DNA of 64,000 nt from Collybiopsis luxurians FD-317 M1 (GCA_000827265.1 KN834822.1:13160-77159), one strand, 5' to 3'. Counted from the first letter of the stretch, positions 1 to 12,414 are shown. The notes: generated by a model not told the origin, from the sequence alone. Translations and numbers: made by a program.

Positions 1-513
1 CCAAAGAAAAAGAATTAATTTTGAGGCTGCAAAAGATATTGTAGAATAAATGATTTTGCGGCATCTTCTTTGCACACAAAAGGCGCCGAAGATTACGTAA
101 TTTTTCGTGTGAATTTTTCCATATTTTTTGATATTTTTTCTGGCTGTAATAGATGAGATATTGCATGTGTGAAAGAATTACTTTTCCCAGCTGCTTTGTC
201 AGTGGCAAAATTACTGCTTTTACAGCTCCGAAAAGTAACAGGCGATGATCAGGCCTTGAGGGATATGGTCACCTGTTACTTTTCGGAGCCGTAAAAGGTA
301 AAATTTTTCAGCTGACAAAGCAGTTTGAAAAAGAAATACTTTCATACAGGCAATATCTCATATATTACAGCTGGAAAAAATATCGAAAAATATGTAAAAA
401 TTCACGCGAAAAATTACGTAATCTTCGGCGCCTTTTGTGTGCGAAAAAGATGCCACAAAATCATTTATTCTACAATATCTTTTGCACCCTCAAAATTAAT
501 TCTTTTTCTTTGG
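1..513. repeat. Foldback palindrome, 242 bp arms, 29 bp loop
   Basis: Bases 1-242 are a near-perfect reverse complement of 272-513. For example, the start CCAAAGAAAAAGAATTAATT matches the reverse complement of the end, and CCGAAAAGTAACAGG (228-242) faces CCTGTTACTTTTCGG (272-286). The loop is 243-271. The left arm begins at the window edge, so the element may extend further left. No coding capacity. It abuts the truncated start of a Gypsy element and fits a foldback or MITE type of DNA transposon; the family is not determined. Confidence 0.9.
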
Positions 514-558
514 AAAAAAATATTAAAATTCCTGGGAAAAATTATACATATATCTCTA

Positions 559-578
559 CCTTTTGCAGCTGCAAAAGG
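559..578. repeat. 20 bp perfect palindrome
   Basis: CCTTTTGCAGCTGCAAAAGG is its own reverse complement. It lies between the foldback element and the first recognisable reverse transcriptase sequence, in an 80 bp stretch (514-594) that matches neither neighbour. Confidence 0.8.
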
Positions 579-594
579 TTGAACCGGTGGTGGT

Positions 595-3356
595 ATGTGT
601 TGACTATTGGGCCTTAAATCGAATCACAAGGAAGAATAGGTATCCCTTACCCCTTATAGGCCCACTTGTCAACCAACTACGAAAGGCAAAATATTTTATG
701 AAACTTGATTTGAGAGCAGGATATAACAATGTCTGAATAGTGGAAGGCCACGAGTGGAAAACAGCATTTCATATGTGATATGGATCCTACAAAATGTTGG
801 TCATGCCTTTTGGGTTAACAAATGCCCCTTTGGCTCATGATTTGCTGGATGTATGCATGGTTATTTACTTGGACAACATTCTTATTTATTCAGACAACAA
901 AAAAACCCACAAGGAACAAGTCCAAAAGGTATTACAAAGGCTACAAGACAACCACCTACATGCGAAACCAGAAAAATGCAGTTTCAATACCGACACAGTT
1001 GAATATTTGGGGGTGATAATAAATCCCAAAGGGGTGTCAATGGATCATTCCAAAGTCAAAGCCATAACATCTTGGCTGGTTCCATGGAATATAAAAGAAC
1101 TGCAGTCATTCTTGGGTTTTGCAAATTTCTATCGCAGATTTATTGACAATTATAGTGGCATAATGAAAGCCCTAACATCACTACTGCGAAAGGATGCCAT
1201 TTGGCATTGGGATGAGTCATGTCAAAGGTGTTTCAATTTATTAAAAAATGCCTTTACACATGCCCTGGTGCTATGACATTTTGACCCAGAACTTCTGATT
1301 ATTCTGGAATGTGATGCATCAGATTGGGCAATAGCAGGAATATTGTCTCAGCTGGATCTGAAAACTGGAGAAATACATCTGATTGCTTTTCATACTCAAT
1401 CCATGATACCAGTGGAAATAAATTACAATATTTATGACAAAGAACTACTGGCTATTGTGGAATGTTTTAAAGTTTGGAGAGCCTATTGTGATGGTTCGAG
1501 ATTCCAAATCCAAGTTTATTCTGATCACAATAACCTGCAGTGGTTTACAACTACCAAACAGCTGTTGGTGAGACAAGCGAGGTGGTCAGAGGCCTTATCA
1601 GGATTTGACTTCTGAATCAACTATAGACCTGGAACTTTGGGAGCAAAACCAGATGCTTTGAGGAGGCAGGCAGATGTATACCCAAAGAAAGGAATTGATA
1701 GGGACTCTGCCAGAGCAGGAAGAGAGCAAATATTGATTCCTCCGGAATGACTCAAGGCAGCATTGCTTTTGAATGAGGATTTGTTATTAGAATGGATTCA
1801 AAAGGTGGAACAAGATGAATTCATGTGAGACACAATAAAGCAGATTCGAGAAGGAAAGATTAAAAATGTGGTATTTGAAAATGAGTTACTTAAATGACAA
1901 GGTCAGATATATGTCCCTAATGACACAAACCTTCGATGAGACATACTATCTGCCTATCACAATCACCCACTCAGAGGACATCTGGGTGAGAAGAAAACAA
2001 AAAAGATACTCAATCAGTTGTTCTTTTGGAAAGGAAGCAGCAAAGATGTACCTCACTATGTACAAAGTCGCCATACTTGTATAAGATCCAAGGCTAGAAG
2101 AACTCTCCAATATGGGAATCTGAAACCTCTACCCATTGGGCAAAGACCCTGGAGCTCAATTTCAATGGATCATATAGTACAACTCCTGAAAGCAGGAAAG
2201 GAACAATTCAATGCAATCCTAGTAGTAGTAGATCAGCTCATGAAACAAGCCATCTATATTCCCTGTCACATGACAGACACTGCAAAGGAATTTGCAAGAC
2301 TATTTCTCAAAAATGTATTCTCAAAACATGGGCTACCAGTGGATATTGTCTCCGATTGGGGAAGCTTGTTCATCTCCCAGTTTTGGAAGGAATTGTGTAA
2401 GATACTTGGTATCAAGTCTTGTCTCTCGATGGCATATCACCCTCAAATGGATGGGCAGACAGAGAGAACTAATCAAAGCCTCAAAGGATACCTAAGAATC
2501 TATACATCTTATGACCAAGACAACTGGGATGCCTTATTACCTATTGTAGAATTTGTATACAACAACATGCCCCATTCAACTACAGGATTAACACCCTTCT
2601 TTATGATAAAGGATACCATCTGAAACTTTCAATCAACCTTTCAAAGGTGAACAACTCAGAAGCAAACCAGTATGCTACCGAGTTAAAAGAAATACACAAA
2701 TATTTAAAACAATGAATATACAAAGCAAACAAGGCAGCAGCAAATCAGTTCAATTGCCACTATGCCAGAAATCCTGATTGGAAAAAGGGCAACCAAGTCT
2801 GGTTGGATATGGGTAACATCCGAACAAGAAGGCCTACCAAAACCTGGATCACAAGTGGGCAGGACCCTATATGATACTCAATAAAATAGGATCTCATGCC
2901 TATTGACTCGAGTTACCAGGGGACCTACAATGAATCCATAATGTATTCCATGTCGATAGACTAAAACCCCATCATCTGGATCCTTTCCAGTGAGTTGTAT
3001 TGCCACCCCCACCAATCTTCATTAAAGGGGAACTGGAATATGAAGTCAAGTCAATGAAGGACAGTCATCCAATGGGAGAAACAGATAGAGGAATCCAGTA
3101 CTTAATCAAATGAAAAGGGTATGACAAAGAGTCCTGGATTCCCTGGAAAGGGATGGTAGGAAGTATCGATCTGATTTGCAAGTGGGAGAAAGCACATCTG
3201 AGGAAACAAAAGTTACCTCTCGAGCTCCTCAAAGAACTCAAAAGCCTAGCCCTGCAAGATGAGGAGGAAAGGGAGTTGAGACAAGCAGCTGAAGCTGTCA
3301 TTTATTTGGGAGAAATGACTCTCAAAATCAAAACCTCAACCTTAAAGGGGGGGTAA
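595..3356 (+). pseudogene. Gypsy pol fragment: RT, RNase H, integrase, chromodomain
   Basis: RT runs from the VCVDY motif (about 597) through YLDN (866-877, where YLDD or YVDD is usual). RNase H follows to about 1680, then the HHCC zinc region (about 1950-2100), where one zinc Cys is replaced by Arg compared with copy 2. The integrase core DDE residues can be seen in MDHIV, SDWGS and GQTERTNQS (2160-2490). The chromodomain is near 3040-3150, with its conserved Trp codon changed to TGA. At least eight stops interrupt it, most TGA at expected Arg codons. It lacks protease and the RT N-terminus. Non-functional. Confidence 0.92.
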
Positions 3357-3511
3357 AAGCAATACTTCAAGTTTTCATTTCCAATTTCTTGACACATTTC
3401 TCTCTATTATTACCAAAAATCATAACAAATTCATAATTCCATTTCAGGGAAATAAAGCATACAGTGGACATAGATTGGGATATACAGGTACAGAAGGCTG
3501 GAATTGAAAGA

Positions 3512-4629
3512 CTAATCAAAGGATGACTCAATTAATTTGTCATGTTTGGCTTGAACATCGAAAGGGATTCCAAATACTTCCTCCAGTTCCTGGGCATATA
3601 AATCCTCAACACACTTGATCTCCATCTGCTCCCGTATATCCGGCAAGGTCAGAGCCATATGGAGGCTGGGATCTGCCAATTCATCTTCATTCTTTTGACC
3701 AATGAATAGGTCAAAGGATCCTCCCTGGTGCAAATGAAGTAGGCATTAGGGTGACCAGACAAAAAGATCACTACAGGAGATGTATTGCGAGTCTCGATGA
3801 GATTACTGGGAAGGGAAGTGGTATTGAGAGAAGGAACAAAATTGGATAGGGAATTGGGAGTGGAGTCACTCTTTGTCTCGAAAGGAAAGGATTCAGATAA
3901 AGGACCACCCCATATGTCCATAGGGGCAACAGTGCTAGTAGTCACTGGTTCCAAGGGCAGATCTCCAATATTCAAGAGATGACAAAGCTCCTTGTAAACA
4001 CCGTGAAATTGAGATAATTCAACTCCACACCCCTGGGCCAAAGCTTCAGCAGCAAGTTGGAGGTTGTGGGACTCGATGAGAGAGTCTTGCAACTCCTTAA
4101 TGACCTGATCTTGCTCCTTAATGGTCACAGTGACAATGAGAGGGAGCTTAGTGAGGATATGGAACTGAAGAAGCCAAAAAACACTCTTGAAGGAACAGAA
4201 CTTCTTGCTAGAAGGGTAGTTCGCTTCACAAGTAGTGCACAACAAAGAGTTGGAGCAGAGGGAGCAAGTGGAGTGAAGGTTGTGCAAGGCGCAATACTCA
4301 CAAGATGGGTAATTTCAGAAAATCTCCCTCCACTCTTCAACATCTACCCTATCCAAAACCGGATAAATGGGCTGGAGGCTGGTAGGAAGGGAAGTGGGAA
4401 TGCTGTCCATAATGGAAATGGAGGGATATCAGAGATGCATACTGCACTCAAAGGCCACACATTGCATCTTCTTTGCCATTGGGGGAGCAGAAGGAAGAAC
4501 ATTGGAAAAAGGAACCAGGGATGCCGATTGGGAAGACTGCAGAACCTTGAGGATGAGTTGGGGCTTCGACCCTCCCAAATTACTGGAAGAAGCAGTGGGT
4601 TGGTTGGGGAAGGATTGCGAAGCAGACAT
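3512..4629 (-). pseudogene. Antisense ORF of Gypsy copy 1, internally deleted
   Basis: Reads on the strand opposite to pol, from an ATG at 4629-4627 to a stop at 3512. The first part (N-terminus and CxxC-rich region) matches antisense gene 1 of copy 2 (35,625-36,130). The second part matches the C-terminal half of antisense gene 2 (38,262-38,879). The ~2.1 kb between them in copy 2 is absent, so the ORF at 4287-3649 is an accidental fusion. At least one in-frame stop and a frame change near 3700 mark it as decayed. It is convergent with pol, 155 bp apart. No known family recognised. Confidence 0.75.
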
Positions 4630-4825
4630 AGTGGTCAAAGGAAGAGAGGAAAATGACTCAAAAACCCAGAGTGCCAGCTTTATAAGGCCTTCGGACTTAG
4701 AGTTTTTGATCAAAATCCAGCAGCTGGCACATTGAAACTCAATCTGACAGTGCGGCAGTCACAACACTATGTTGTATCAAAAGCTACACATCCTTTCAAG
4801 GGCTCAAGGACCATAGGGGGGGTAA

Positions 4826-5520
4826 TGTTATGCCCTACACTATTTTTTCCGCTCTTTCCAACCAGTACACTCACCACACGACTCAATAATAGTTTTACCA
4901 ATCAATTCGGCTCTCCAAATCCAACATGCATTTTGCAAGGTGAACTAACCAGTTGCTCATTCCAAACTTCTATTCACAAGACCACATGTCTTCCTGCAGA
5001 GTATAAAAGCCTTGTACCTACATCTCTCATGATAATGCTGTTATTACCTGAACTATCTTGATCTGTGTTGTTTCTGTTATCTTGTTCACTAGTCTATAAT
5101 ATTATTCTGCTTAACACTGAGTTGAGCAAACCCCATTGACACCGAGTCACTGGCATATCTGCTTCTCACTTGTCGAACCAATTGACAAGACTATTTGACT
5201 GCCATAGCCTTTCGAATACCCTGTCTCATAGGGTAAATGGACACCAAGTCACGAACCTCCCAAGTCAACCCTCATTAATACTGTCTTAACAAGTTCTCTC
5301 AATATACAATTTCTAGTTGCACTGAGCTACTAGATTTGTTATTTGACACTCGAGGATCATTCCTCTATATCCAATACTCAAACTGTACAGGACTCGATCA
5401 CTTGTCATACATAGCGACTCCCCATCACGTATTCTGTCTCAGCTGCAGTATCATAAATTACTTTCTATTCATTGAACCCGCTACAAGCTTCTAACAACAA
5501 AGGTAGTAAAGGTCCTAACA
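4826..5520 (+). repeat. 3' LTR of Gypsy copy 1 (695 bp)
   Basis: Begins TGTTATGCCC and ends GGTCCTAACA. It has the same 695 bp length as both LTRs of copy 2, reverse-complemented. It holds TATAAAAG at 5002-5009 and, 32 nt further on, AATGCTGTTATT (5034-5045), the predicted RNA 5' end. A G-rich polypurine tract precedes it. Confidence 0.95.
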
Positions 5521-6900
5521 GGACACCTCTTCTTGAGAAAGAGATGCAACTAGATAGACACTATGAATGAGCAAAGCAATGGTTGCACTGCAGAAGTGGA
5601 AGTGGGTTATTGCTCAACTCATCTGCATGAAATCAAAACAAATCTGACTTGAGTTATTTGGGTTTAAAACTGAAGAGACTACCTATAAAGACTTATTGGA
5701 AACTTTTGGGTAACAATTCAGGGACAAACTCTGAAACATTTACCTATAACAGAAACTACAATTTGAAAGAGAATTATTTAAAAATGATTCTGTACTAAAC
5801 AGTTGATATTATTTTTGAGTAGTATAAATATGGTTGTTATAGTCTACTGTTTAATCAAGTAACCTTTGGACTGTAACAGCCTCTGTGTGAAGTGTTTGAT
5901 TATTTTTCTTGCCCAGAATGTGGTTGTATACCTGCTGTGATTAGTGGTTGAGTTGCTCCTGCATTTTTGATAAAGCTACTCAAGCCTAAAACCTTTGACA
6001 TATATTTTTGTTGAGACATTGAAAAGTTGACAAAAGGTTCCTTGTTGTAGAACAACTTGGAACATTTGAAAAATACAGATCATTACCTCTTCAAATAGTT
6101 GAAGTTTCTATGACAAAAGGATCAATCAGGTTGACTGAATTGTCCTGGTATTGTGGAACCTTTGACAATGCACCCCTTGCACCCTTTAACATGAACAAAC
6201 CTTATTAGTGTGTCCCACTTGCTGTTGTAATGGTCATCCTGCACCTGCCAAAACTGTAAGAGGAGCAGGTGTGTTTGGAGGTATTGGTATAAGAACTTTC
6301 AAGAATAAACAGTGTTCAGTGGGTAGCACTGAGAACTCTGAGATCCTAACCTAATTTTATTGGAATTTTGAAGCCCCCTATTGGCAAACTGTCAACATTG
6401 TTCACCCTCCAAATTTGATATACCCTTTACCTTTCCTGTACTTCACATGCTTCCTTCTTCATGACATTTGACAGAGCTTGGATTTCCTATGCACCAATCA
6501 TGAGAATTGTTGCTAGGTAGCCATTCAGGGGAATGGCAAAATATGACATGGTAATATATAATTGGACTTAAACCAGAACAACAAAGAAAGGTACAAATAT
6601 ATGTAAAGTTTTCATTCACAAGCATGTGCTTTGCAGATAATTTGAATCTTATAAGCAACCTTGTCTCCTCTTATCATCACCATGCAGTGAGAACCAGGTA
6701 AGAATGTGTCTGATGCTATTCTAGTTCCTTTTTTGCTTACCATCCATGAAGTCATTCCAAACTCTGCCCCAACAAATTCTCTATTAGTGCAAATACTAGT
6801 ACCCTCATCAGAGAGCAATGAGGTCCAATCAATTTGTCCTGAAACTGAGCTAACTGTAAGCAAATTACCCCTAGTATCTCCTCTACTAGACTTGAATATC
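5521..6900. other. CpG-poor DNA, no gene recognised
   Basis: AT-rich with hardly any CG dinucleotides, and only short ORFs broken by stops in every frame. No terminal repeats, RNA gene or conserved domain seen. Confidence 0.6.
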
Positions 6901-9900
6901 TGTTAGATAATTTCTGACACACTTTGCCAAAGCTGGGCTTGAAAACAAAGCAAAAAGCAGTGGATTCAATTACTAGCAATGCCCAACATAGAATCAGTTT
7001 CAAGATTGAAGTGGAATTGGCTGGATTACATTGGTCCAATCCTCAGCTCCAGGCTGTATACTGTTCTTTCGGGGCACTCAAACATAGAAGGGACTATCCC
7101 TTGATATCATATGGGACCAGATTTGAAAAGGGCACTGGAACAAATGGTGTGGCCCAATATGCTCACATATTGTCCTAATCTTATTCCTTGCTTATAGGCC
7201 AAAAGCATCACAGATGGGGACAGTTGGCCCACAATCTTTGAAGATGCCATATTAGCTCAATCTAAAAACTGACAACCTGTCAAAACTGCTTTTTCTTCTT
7301 ACTCATCATTTAATTGCTCTTCCGTATCCACTGTATTGCACAAGGTAGCAGCAAGTGTGGCTGAAAACCTGTGGCAGTATTGTGAACATTATCAAAACAA
7401 GTATTATGCAAATATTGTAGCAAATATACAACTTGCTGTGGCTTATCTGAGTGTCATGTCCTTGGTACAACATAGTTTCTTGAACATTGACTTATTGCTG
7501 ATGTTTTTCATCCAGGGTGTAGTAGACATACCTTCCAACAAAGACTTTGACCAGAAACTTGAAGAGCATTTAGCCCAGTATGTCATCCTTTTGCTTTTTC
7601 TTCTTGAATTGAATTTTGACTTTGTTTTTTCAGGTTAAAACTGGACAATGGTCTCTCAAACTTCTTACAGAACCAACTAGATATGAGCCTGGTTGAATTC
7701 CAGTTGTCACTTTACTGGAGTCTCACTATATTGCCAATTTTATTATTTTGTACCCATTTACTCCAGGGTTCTACTCACATCAGTAGACACCTTTTAGTAC
7801 CAGTAAATATTATTCCATTCTTCCTACAGGATCATTACTGATTTCATGCTAGTTTCTATTGAGCTTGGGTGATATTAAGCCTCCCTTGCTTTGTGAACTT
7901 GAATTGTTGATTTGGAAGAATCTGCTTCTTGGTGCTCACTGTGAATTGGATGCAGAAGAAATGATTGATCAAGTTCTGGATAGTATCATGCCTCCTGACA
8001 TGCTGAAATCTCTTGAATCTGACTTGAAACTTCATGAGTATTTTTGAGAGAAGTTCCACCCTATCTGGGACCCCATGAACTTCTTTTTCTGGTATGTTGT
8101 CCTGTACCATCCTGACTCCCACTGATGTATGTTCAATTTTAGATTTTTGTACTCTGATCAAGGAAGGACCACAGGAACTAATCAGACATCTGGAATCCAT
8201 TGGCCCAACCCCAATACTTCATGCATTGTCCTCAACCAGTCTTGTCCTCCCTACCATACCATCTCAATCTTTTTTTGGTCCCAAGCCTTCTCAGCAGATA
8301 ACCTTGTCTGGGCCAAATTCACCCAGTCTCCAAAACCCATTCTCTGCCTTTCCCAACATTCATAATCACATTTTCAGGGCTTATCCTGCAGTCTCCCCAG
8401 GCCTTTCTAATCCAACTTTCTTTGCCAAGGTTTTAGGCTGCAATTTCACAGTTCCAGCTGACCAATCTTCTCCACTCTTTTCTCATTCCAGACACTCTCC
8501 TTTGGTCCACAGGACATCTGTCTAATTGCTGTCCCTTAGCTCTAACTCTGCTTCTGACCAATAACTTTCAATATTGTCAAATTGGACTTTGGTCAGTATT
8601 CATATAGGCACAGATACTCCACCACACACAACTCTTCTGATGGTCCAGGTTCAGGAGCAACTGTTTTGGTGACTGCCTGAGCACCAAAGCTACATTGCAG
8701 CTGGAGCTTGGGCCTGTATCATCAGATAATGTGATGAGCTCCAATCAAACATCAGTAAAATCTCATCTCAGTCCCCCAACCAAAGTCAGTATCTCCAAGG
8801 TCAAATCTTCCTCACAATCTCTCTTGCAGTCCTGGACTCCTCCTCCCTCTCTGCTTTCATCTCACTCTGGTCCTATCCCAACAACCATGTCTCTTCCAAC
8901 ATTGCCTCTTTTGGAACCACCAAGTTCTCCTTCTCTCACCTCTGCTACTCCCCCAAATCCTCCTTCTATGCTCCCTACTGCTCCAGATGCTTGCCTATTT
9001 CCTCTTTCCTCCCCCTCTTCTCCTCATATAACCAGTCCCCCCCCTCCTTTACCTCTTTCCATCCCTCCCATCTTGAACTCCCCTGTCACTCCTTTGGCCC
9101 AGAAGGTTTCATCTGACAAACAGCCATACAAAGGAGCATTGCACCAATCTTCCCATCTGATAGATCTGAAGAGAAAACAGGAGGAAGCTGCCATCAAGGA
9201 GCTAGCTCAGAAGTGTCTGAACTTGTCAAAGGCCCTGGTCCCTAATCTAGCAGAAGTGCAGGGAAACTGAACGAAGCAAGATAATGGCAAGGGTGGAGAT
9301 GTGGACACCAATGATAATGTGGACAAGGGTACCAAGGTTAGCAAGGGTGCCAACATTAGCAAACTGGCCAGAACAATTCATAGTTTGCAGCTCGCCACCA
9401 ATAGAGAGGTATGTTCTAGATTTCCTCACTTGCATATCACTGTCTCACCCTTTTCCCAGTCAATATCAGCAAGGCCAATTCATTTATATTCCGTGGACCA
9501 GATACAATATTTTGTGTATGAGGGCAAACATTTTGTAGGTTGTCTCTATGTTCCCCTTCTGTAGCTTGCACTAACTATGATGCACAGTCTGCTGAAATAG
9601 CTGATGATTTGGATGCTCTTGCCTCTCACATCAATAGCCTTAGGGAGGAATATGGCTTACCTTTGGGTGGTCATCCAGAATGGGGTGCTGGATTATCTTC
9701 CCCAATTGCTCTTTCCCCTCCTTTAATCTGCTCGACTTACCTTGAATCATTCCCAATCTTCATGACACAATTCTCAACTCTTTACAGTATGACTGCATCT
9801 GATATGCAAGACATATTTTGGAAGTACCCAGTAATCATTGTGAGTGGGCAGCTGACTTGTCTTCAATGTGAATTGAGGAGCATTAAGGAATGGGGGGACC

Positions 9901-10370
9901 TAGACAAGCCTAGAATAATGCATGACAAGTTCAAATCATTACATTGCTCCTTCAATGCTCACTGACTTAACTATCCAGATAATACCAAGTATGACCCTGA
10001 CAAGCCCTCTGCTGTGTTCATTGAAGCTAGCTACTGGGACTTTTTTGAAATGTCCAAGTCCATCAACAGTCTTGACAATCTGTTATGTGGGGGGGTTCCA
10101 GCTCCTACTCAACTAGCAACTGACCTCTGCGCTGCAGCACCTCAATATAAGGATTTCCCTGTAGAACTTCCAGTTCAAGTCATGAACTGGTGTTTGCTTG
10201 CAAAAGTGAATGTTGTTCATGCTGCACATACCAATCAACCTGGCACATGCACCTGGGTGGCCATTGAGGATGGTTTAAAGAAATGGGATGTAGGGTTTCC
10301 TCCAGGTTCAAAGGCAGAGGCAAAAGCTGCAATGCCCTCTGTATATAGGTTTGAGATGGCCACTAACTGA
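6900..10370 (+). pseudogene. Degenerate multi-exon gene of unknown function
   Basis: A series of plus-strand coding-like blocks separated by plausible short introns: about 6924-7178, 7336-7418, 7517-7582, 7635-7780, 7859-8090, 8130-8525, 8695-9270, 9540-9965 and 9960-10370. One intron reads GTATGTCATC...TTTTTTCAG (7583-7634). The blocks hold a Ser/Pro-rich middle (8700-9120) and a more globular C-terminal part with many Trp and Cys residues (9780-10,370). Stops such as TGA at 7692 and TGA at 9963 break the frame. I do not recognise the family. It may be a relic of a repeated agaricomycete gene; one gene versus several cannot be settled by eye. Confidence 0.35.
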
Positions 10371-10995
10371 AACTTTGGTAGGAAATGGCAATGGCTTTCA
10401 CTCTTGTTGACCCCAGGTAGCATGTTGTAAGTGTTTCAGCTATTGTTTCACATTATGTCCCTTCCTACTCTCTAAGTTTGAAGAATTATGTGCCCAGGGA
10501 TTGTTGATAGCATAACAACACTCCAAGATTGCATGGCTCTTGGTGGTCATTTTTTTTCAATGCCCACTATCAAGTATTCTGTATATTCCATTTTTCATAT
10601 GTTTGTGGGATCATACATGGTTACCAATGTCCCTTTCAATTCCAAGCAGCAGATGCTTCTGCAAATAGTGTTACTATGGCATAAGAGTCTGATAGCTACT
10701 TCAAACATATTAAGCTAAATGGAAAAGGTGCACTATCATATTCATTAAATTTTGGCTATATCTAATTCCAATTTGCAACAATTCCTCACATTCCCAACAT
10801 TCTAAACTTCAATGATCTGGAAAACTTGTTAATGCTTCTCAACTACTCAGAATTAGCATTTATTTTGACACCAAGCAGCTATTCTGATGATTCAACCATC
10901 TCCTTTCACAACAACCTCTACTGTCAGCCATGGGAATGTGGTTGAGAATTGTATAAATGGCTGAACTGCATCAGGAAAACTACCCTTGGCCCAGG
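10371..10995. other. No gene recognised
   Basis: CpG-poor AT-rich spacer. The small ORF at 10488-10718 has no recognisable domain or splice context. Confidence 0.5.
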
Positions 10996-11222
10996 TTAGC
11001 CTAGGCACCCCTGGGAGCTTTGGGTAGCCTGGGTAGCCTGGGTAGCCTAGGCTATGGCCAAATTCCTAAAGAACTTTAAGCTCCCTGAGAGATTTCTGAA
11101 GTGTCTTTGAGGGCTCTCTAGGATTTTGGTTTTAGCCTAGGCACCTCTGGGAGCTTTGGGTAGCCTGGGTAGCCTGGGCAGCCTAGGCTATGGCCAAAAT
11201 CCTGGAGACCTTCAAGCTCTCT
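10996..11222. repeat. ~136 bp tandem repeat, cut by the gap
   Basis: TTAGCCTAGGCACC...GGGAGCTTTGGGTAGCCTGGG recurs at 10996 and 11132, each copy containing short GGGTAGCCT sub-repeats. The array runs into the assembly gap at 11223, so its true copy number is unknown. Confidence 0.85.
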
Positions 11223-11693
11223 NNNNNNNNNNNNNNNNNNNNNNNNNNNNNNNNNNNNNNNNNNNNNNNNNNNNNNNNNNNNNNNNNNNNNNNNNNNNNN
11301 NNNNNNNNNNNNNNNNNNNNNNNNNNNNNNNNNNNNNNNNNNNNNNNNNNNNNNNNNNNNNNNNNNNNNNNNNNNNNNNNNNNNNNNNNNNNNNNNNNNN
11401 NNNNNNNNNNNNNNNNNNNNNNNNNNNNNNNNNNNNNNNNNNNNNNNNNNNNNNNNNNNNNNNNNNNNNNNNNNNNNNNNNNNNNNNNNNNNNNNNNNNN
11501 NNNNNNNNNNNNNNNNNNNNNNNNNNNNNNNNNNNNNNNNNNNNNNNNNNNNNNNNNNNNNNNNNNNNNNNNNNNNNNNNNNNNNNNNNNNNNNNNNNNN
11601 NNNNNNNNNNNNNNNNNNNNNNNNNNNNNNNNNNNNNNNNNNNNNNNNNNNNNNNNNNNNNNNNNNNNNNNNNNNNNNNNNNNNNNNNNNNNN
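11223..11693. other. Assembly gap (471 N)
   Basis: Unresolved bases. The left edge is a tandem repeat, a likely cause of the break. ORFs that cross it are artefacts. Confidence 1.
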
Positions 11694-12084
11694 GTACTAA
11701 ATACAATAATATAATAAACTAGTGCTATAAACTGTAGATATGGAATAGTAGGCAAGAAACTATCATTACATACAATATAATGCAATACTATAGCTTAGAG
11801 GGTTAATACAGAGCTAGTAGATGGAGTGTAAGATAGAGTGGTAGCAAAATAGAGTAAGATATAATATTATTTTAAATTTATTCTTTGAAGCCTCAGGGCT
11901 ACCCAGGGCTACCCAGGGATTCCCAGGGATCATCAGGGAAGCCTCAGGCACTCTCAGAGATCTTTATAGAAATCTCAGGCATCTTCAGGATCCTCAGGAA
12001 TTGGGGGGTGTCTCCTGACCACTCCAGCTGACCTGGGCAGCCCAGGCAGCCTATGTGTCCTAGGCTTACCTGGACTCTCTGAGA
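11694..12084. other. AT-rich then CAGGG-rich spacer
   Basis: A TA-rich stretch is followed at 11886-12080 by short CAGGG, CCCAGGG and GGCAGCC repeats, related in inverse orientation to the GGGTAGCCT repeats left of the gap. No gene seen. Confidence 0.6.
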
Positions 12085-12414
12085 TTGGCCACTGCTAGCC
12101 TGGGCATATGGAACTTTTTCCTGATGTGTCACTTCATGCTTGTCCTGGACCCTCCAACTGCAGACAGCTACACTGATGAAAGGAGACTTGAAGCATTCAT
12201 GCTCAAGTCACTTGTGGGGCAAACTCATACCCTCTGGGACAGTATCAATGGCTGCAATGAGCTTGGAGTAGTAGGGCCAACATACAAGGAGTTGGAAGAG
12301 GACAAGGATGGAGATGAGGGCAAAAATGAGGGCAAAAATGAGGACAAAAATGAGGACAAAGAAAATGCTACTACTACTGTGACTGCTCAGCAAGTTTTGC
12401 ATGCCATTCAATGA
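12085..12414 (+). CDS. Small ORF with acidic KNE(D/G) repeat, unknown
   Basis: A 109-codon ORF opening at an ATG. Its C-terminal part contains four 12 bp units (12316-12363, GAGGGCAAAAAT and variants) coding a Lys/Asn/Glu/Asp-rich tract. No domain is recognised. It lies in repeat-rich CpG-poor DNA and may be a gene relic; coding status is doubtful. Confidence 0.25.
   Translation: MATASLGIWNFFLMCHFMLVLDPPTADSYTDERRLEAFMLKSLVGQTHTLWDSINGCNELGVVGPTYKELEEDKDGDEGKNEGKNEDKNEDKENATTTVTAQQVLHAIQ
12316..12363. repeat. 12 bp minisatellite, four units
   Basis: GAGGGCAAAAAT twice, then GAGGACAAAAAT and a variant. The unit length keeps the surrounding frame open. Confidence 0.9.

Larger units (their letters stand above)
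595..5520 (+). mobile_element. Ty3/Gypsy chromovirus, copy 1, 5'-truncated
   Basis: Sequence matches the complete copy at 34,731-48,478 from within the reverse transcriptase fingers to the end of the 3' LTR (4826-5520). The 5' LTR, gag, protease and start of pol are missing, and the left edge abuts the foldback at 1-513. Order: RT, RNase H, integrase, chromodomain (to 3356), an antisense ORF (4629-3512, minus), a G7 polypurine tract (4816-4822), 3' LTR. About 2.1 kb of the antisense region is deleted relative to copy 2. Numerous stops make it a dead relic. No target duplication can be tested because the 5' end is lost. Confidence 0.92.

Noticed and set aside
11156..11785. Long ORFs across 11,223-11,693 on both strands
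   Set aside because: They consist almost wholly of undetermined bases; only the assembly gap keeps them open.
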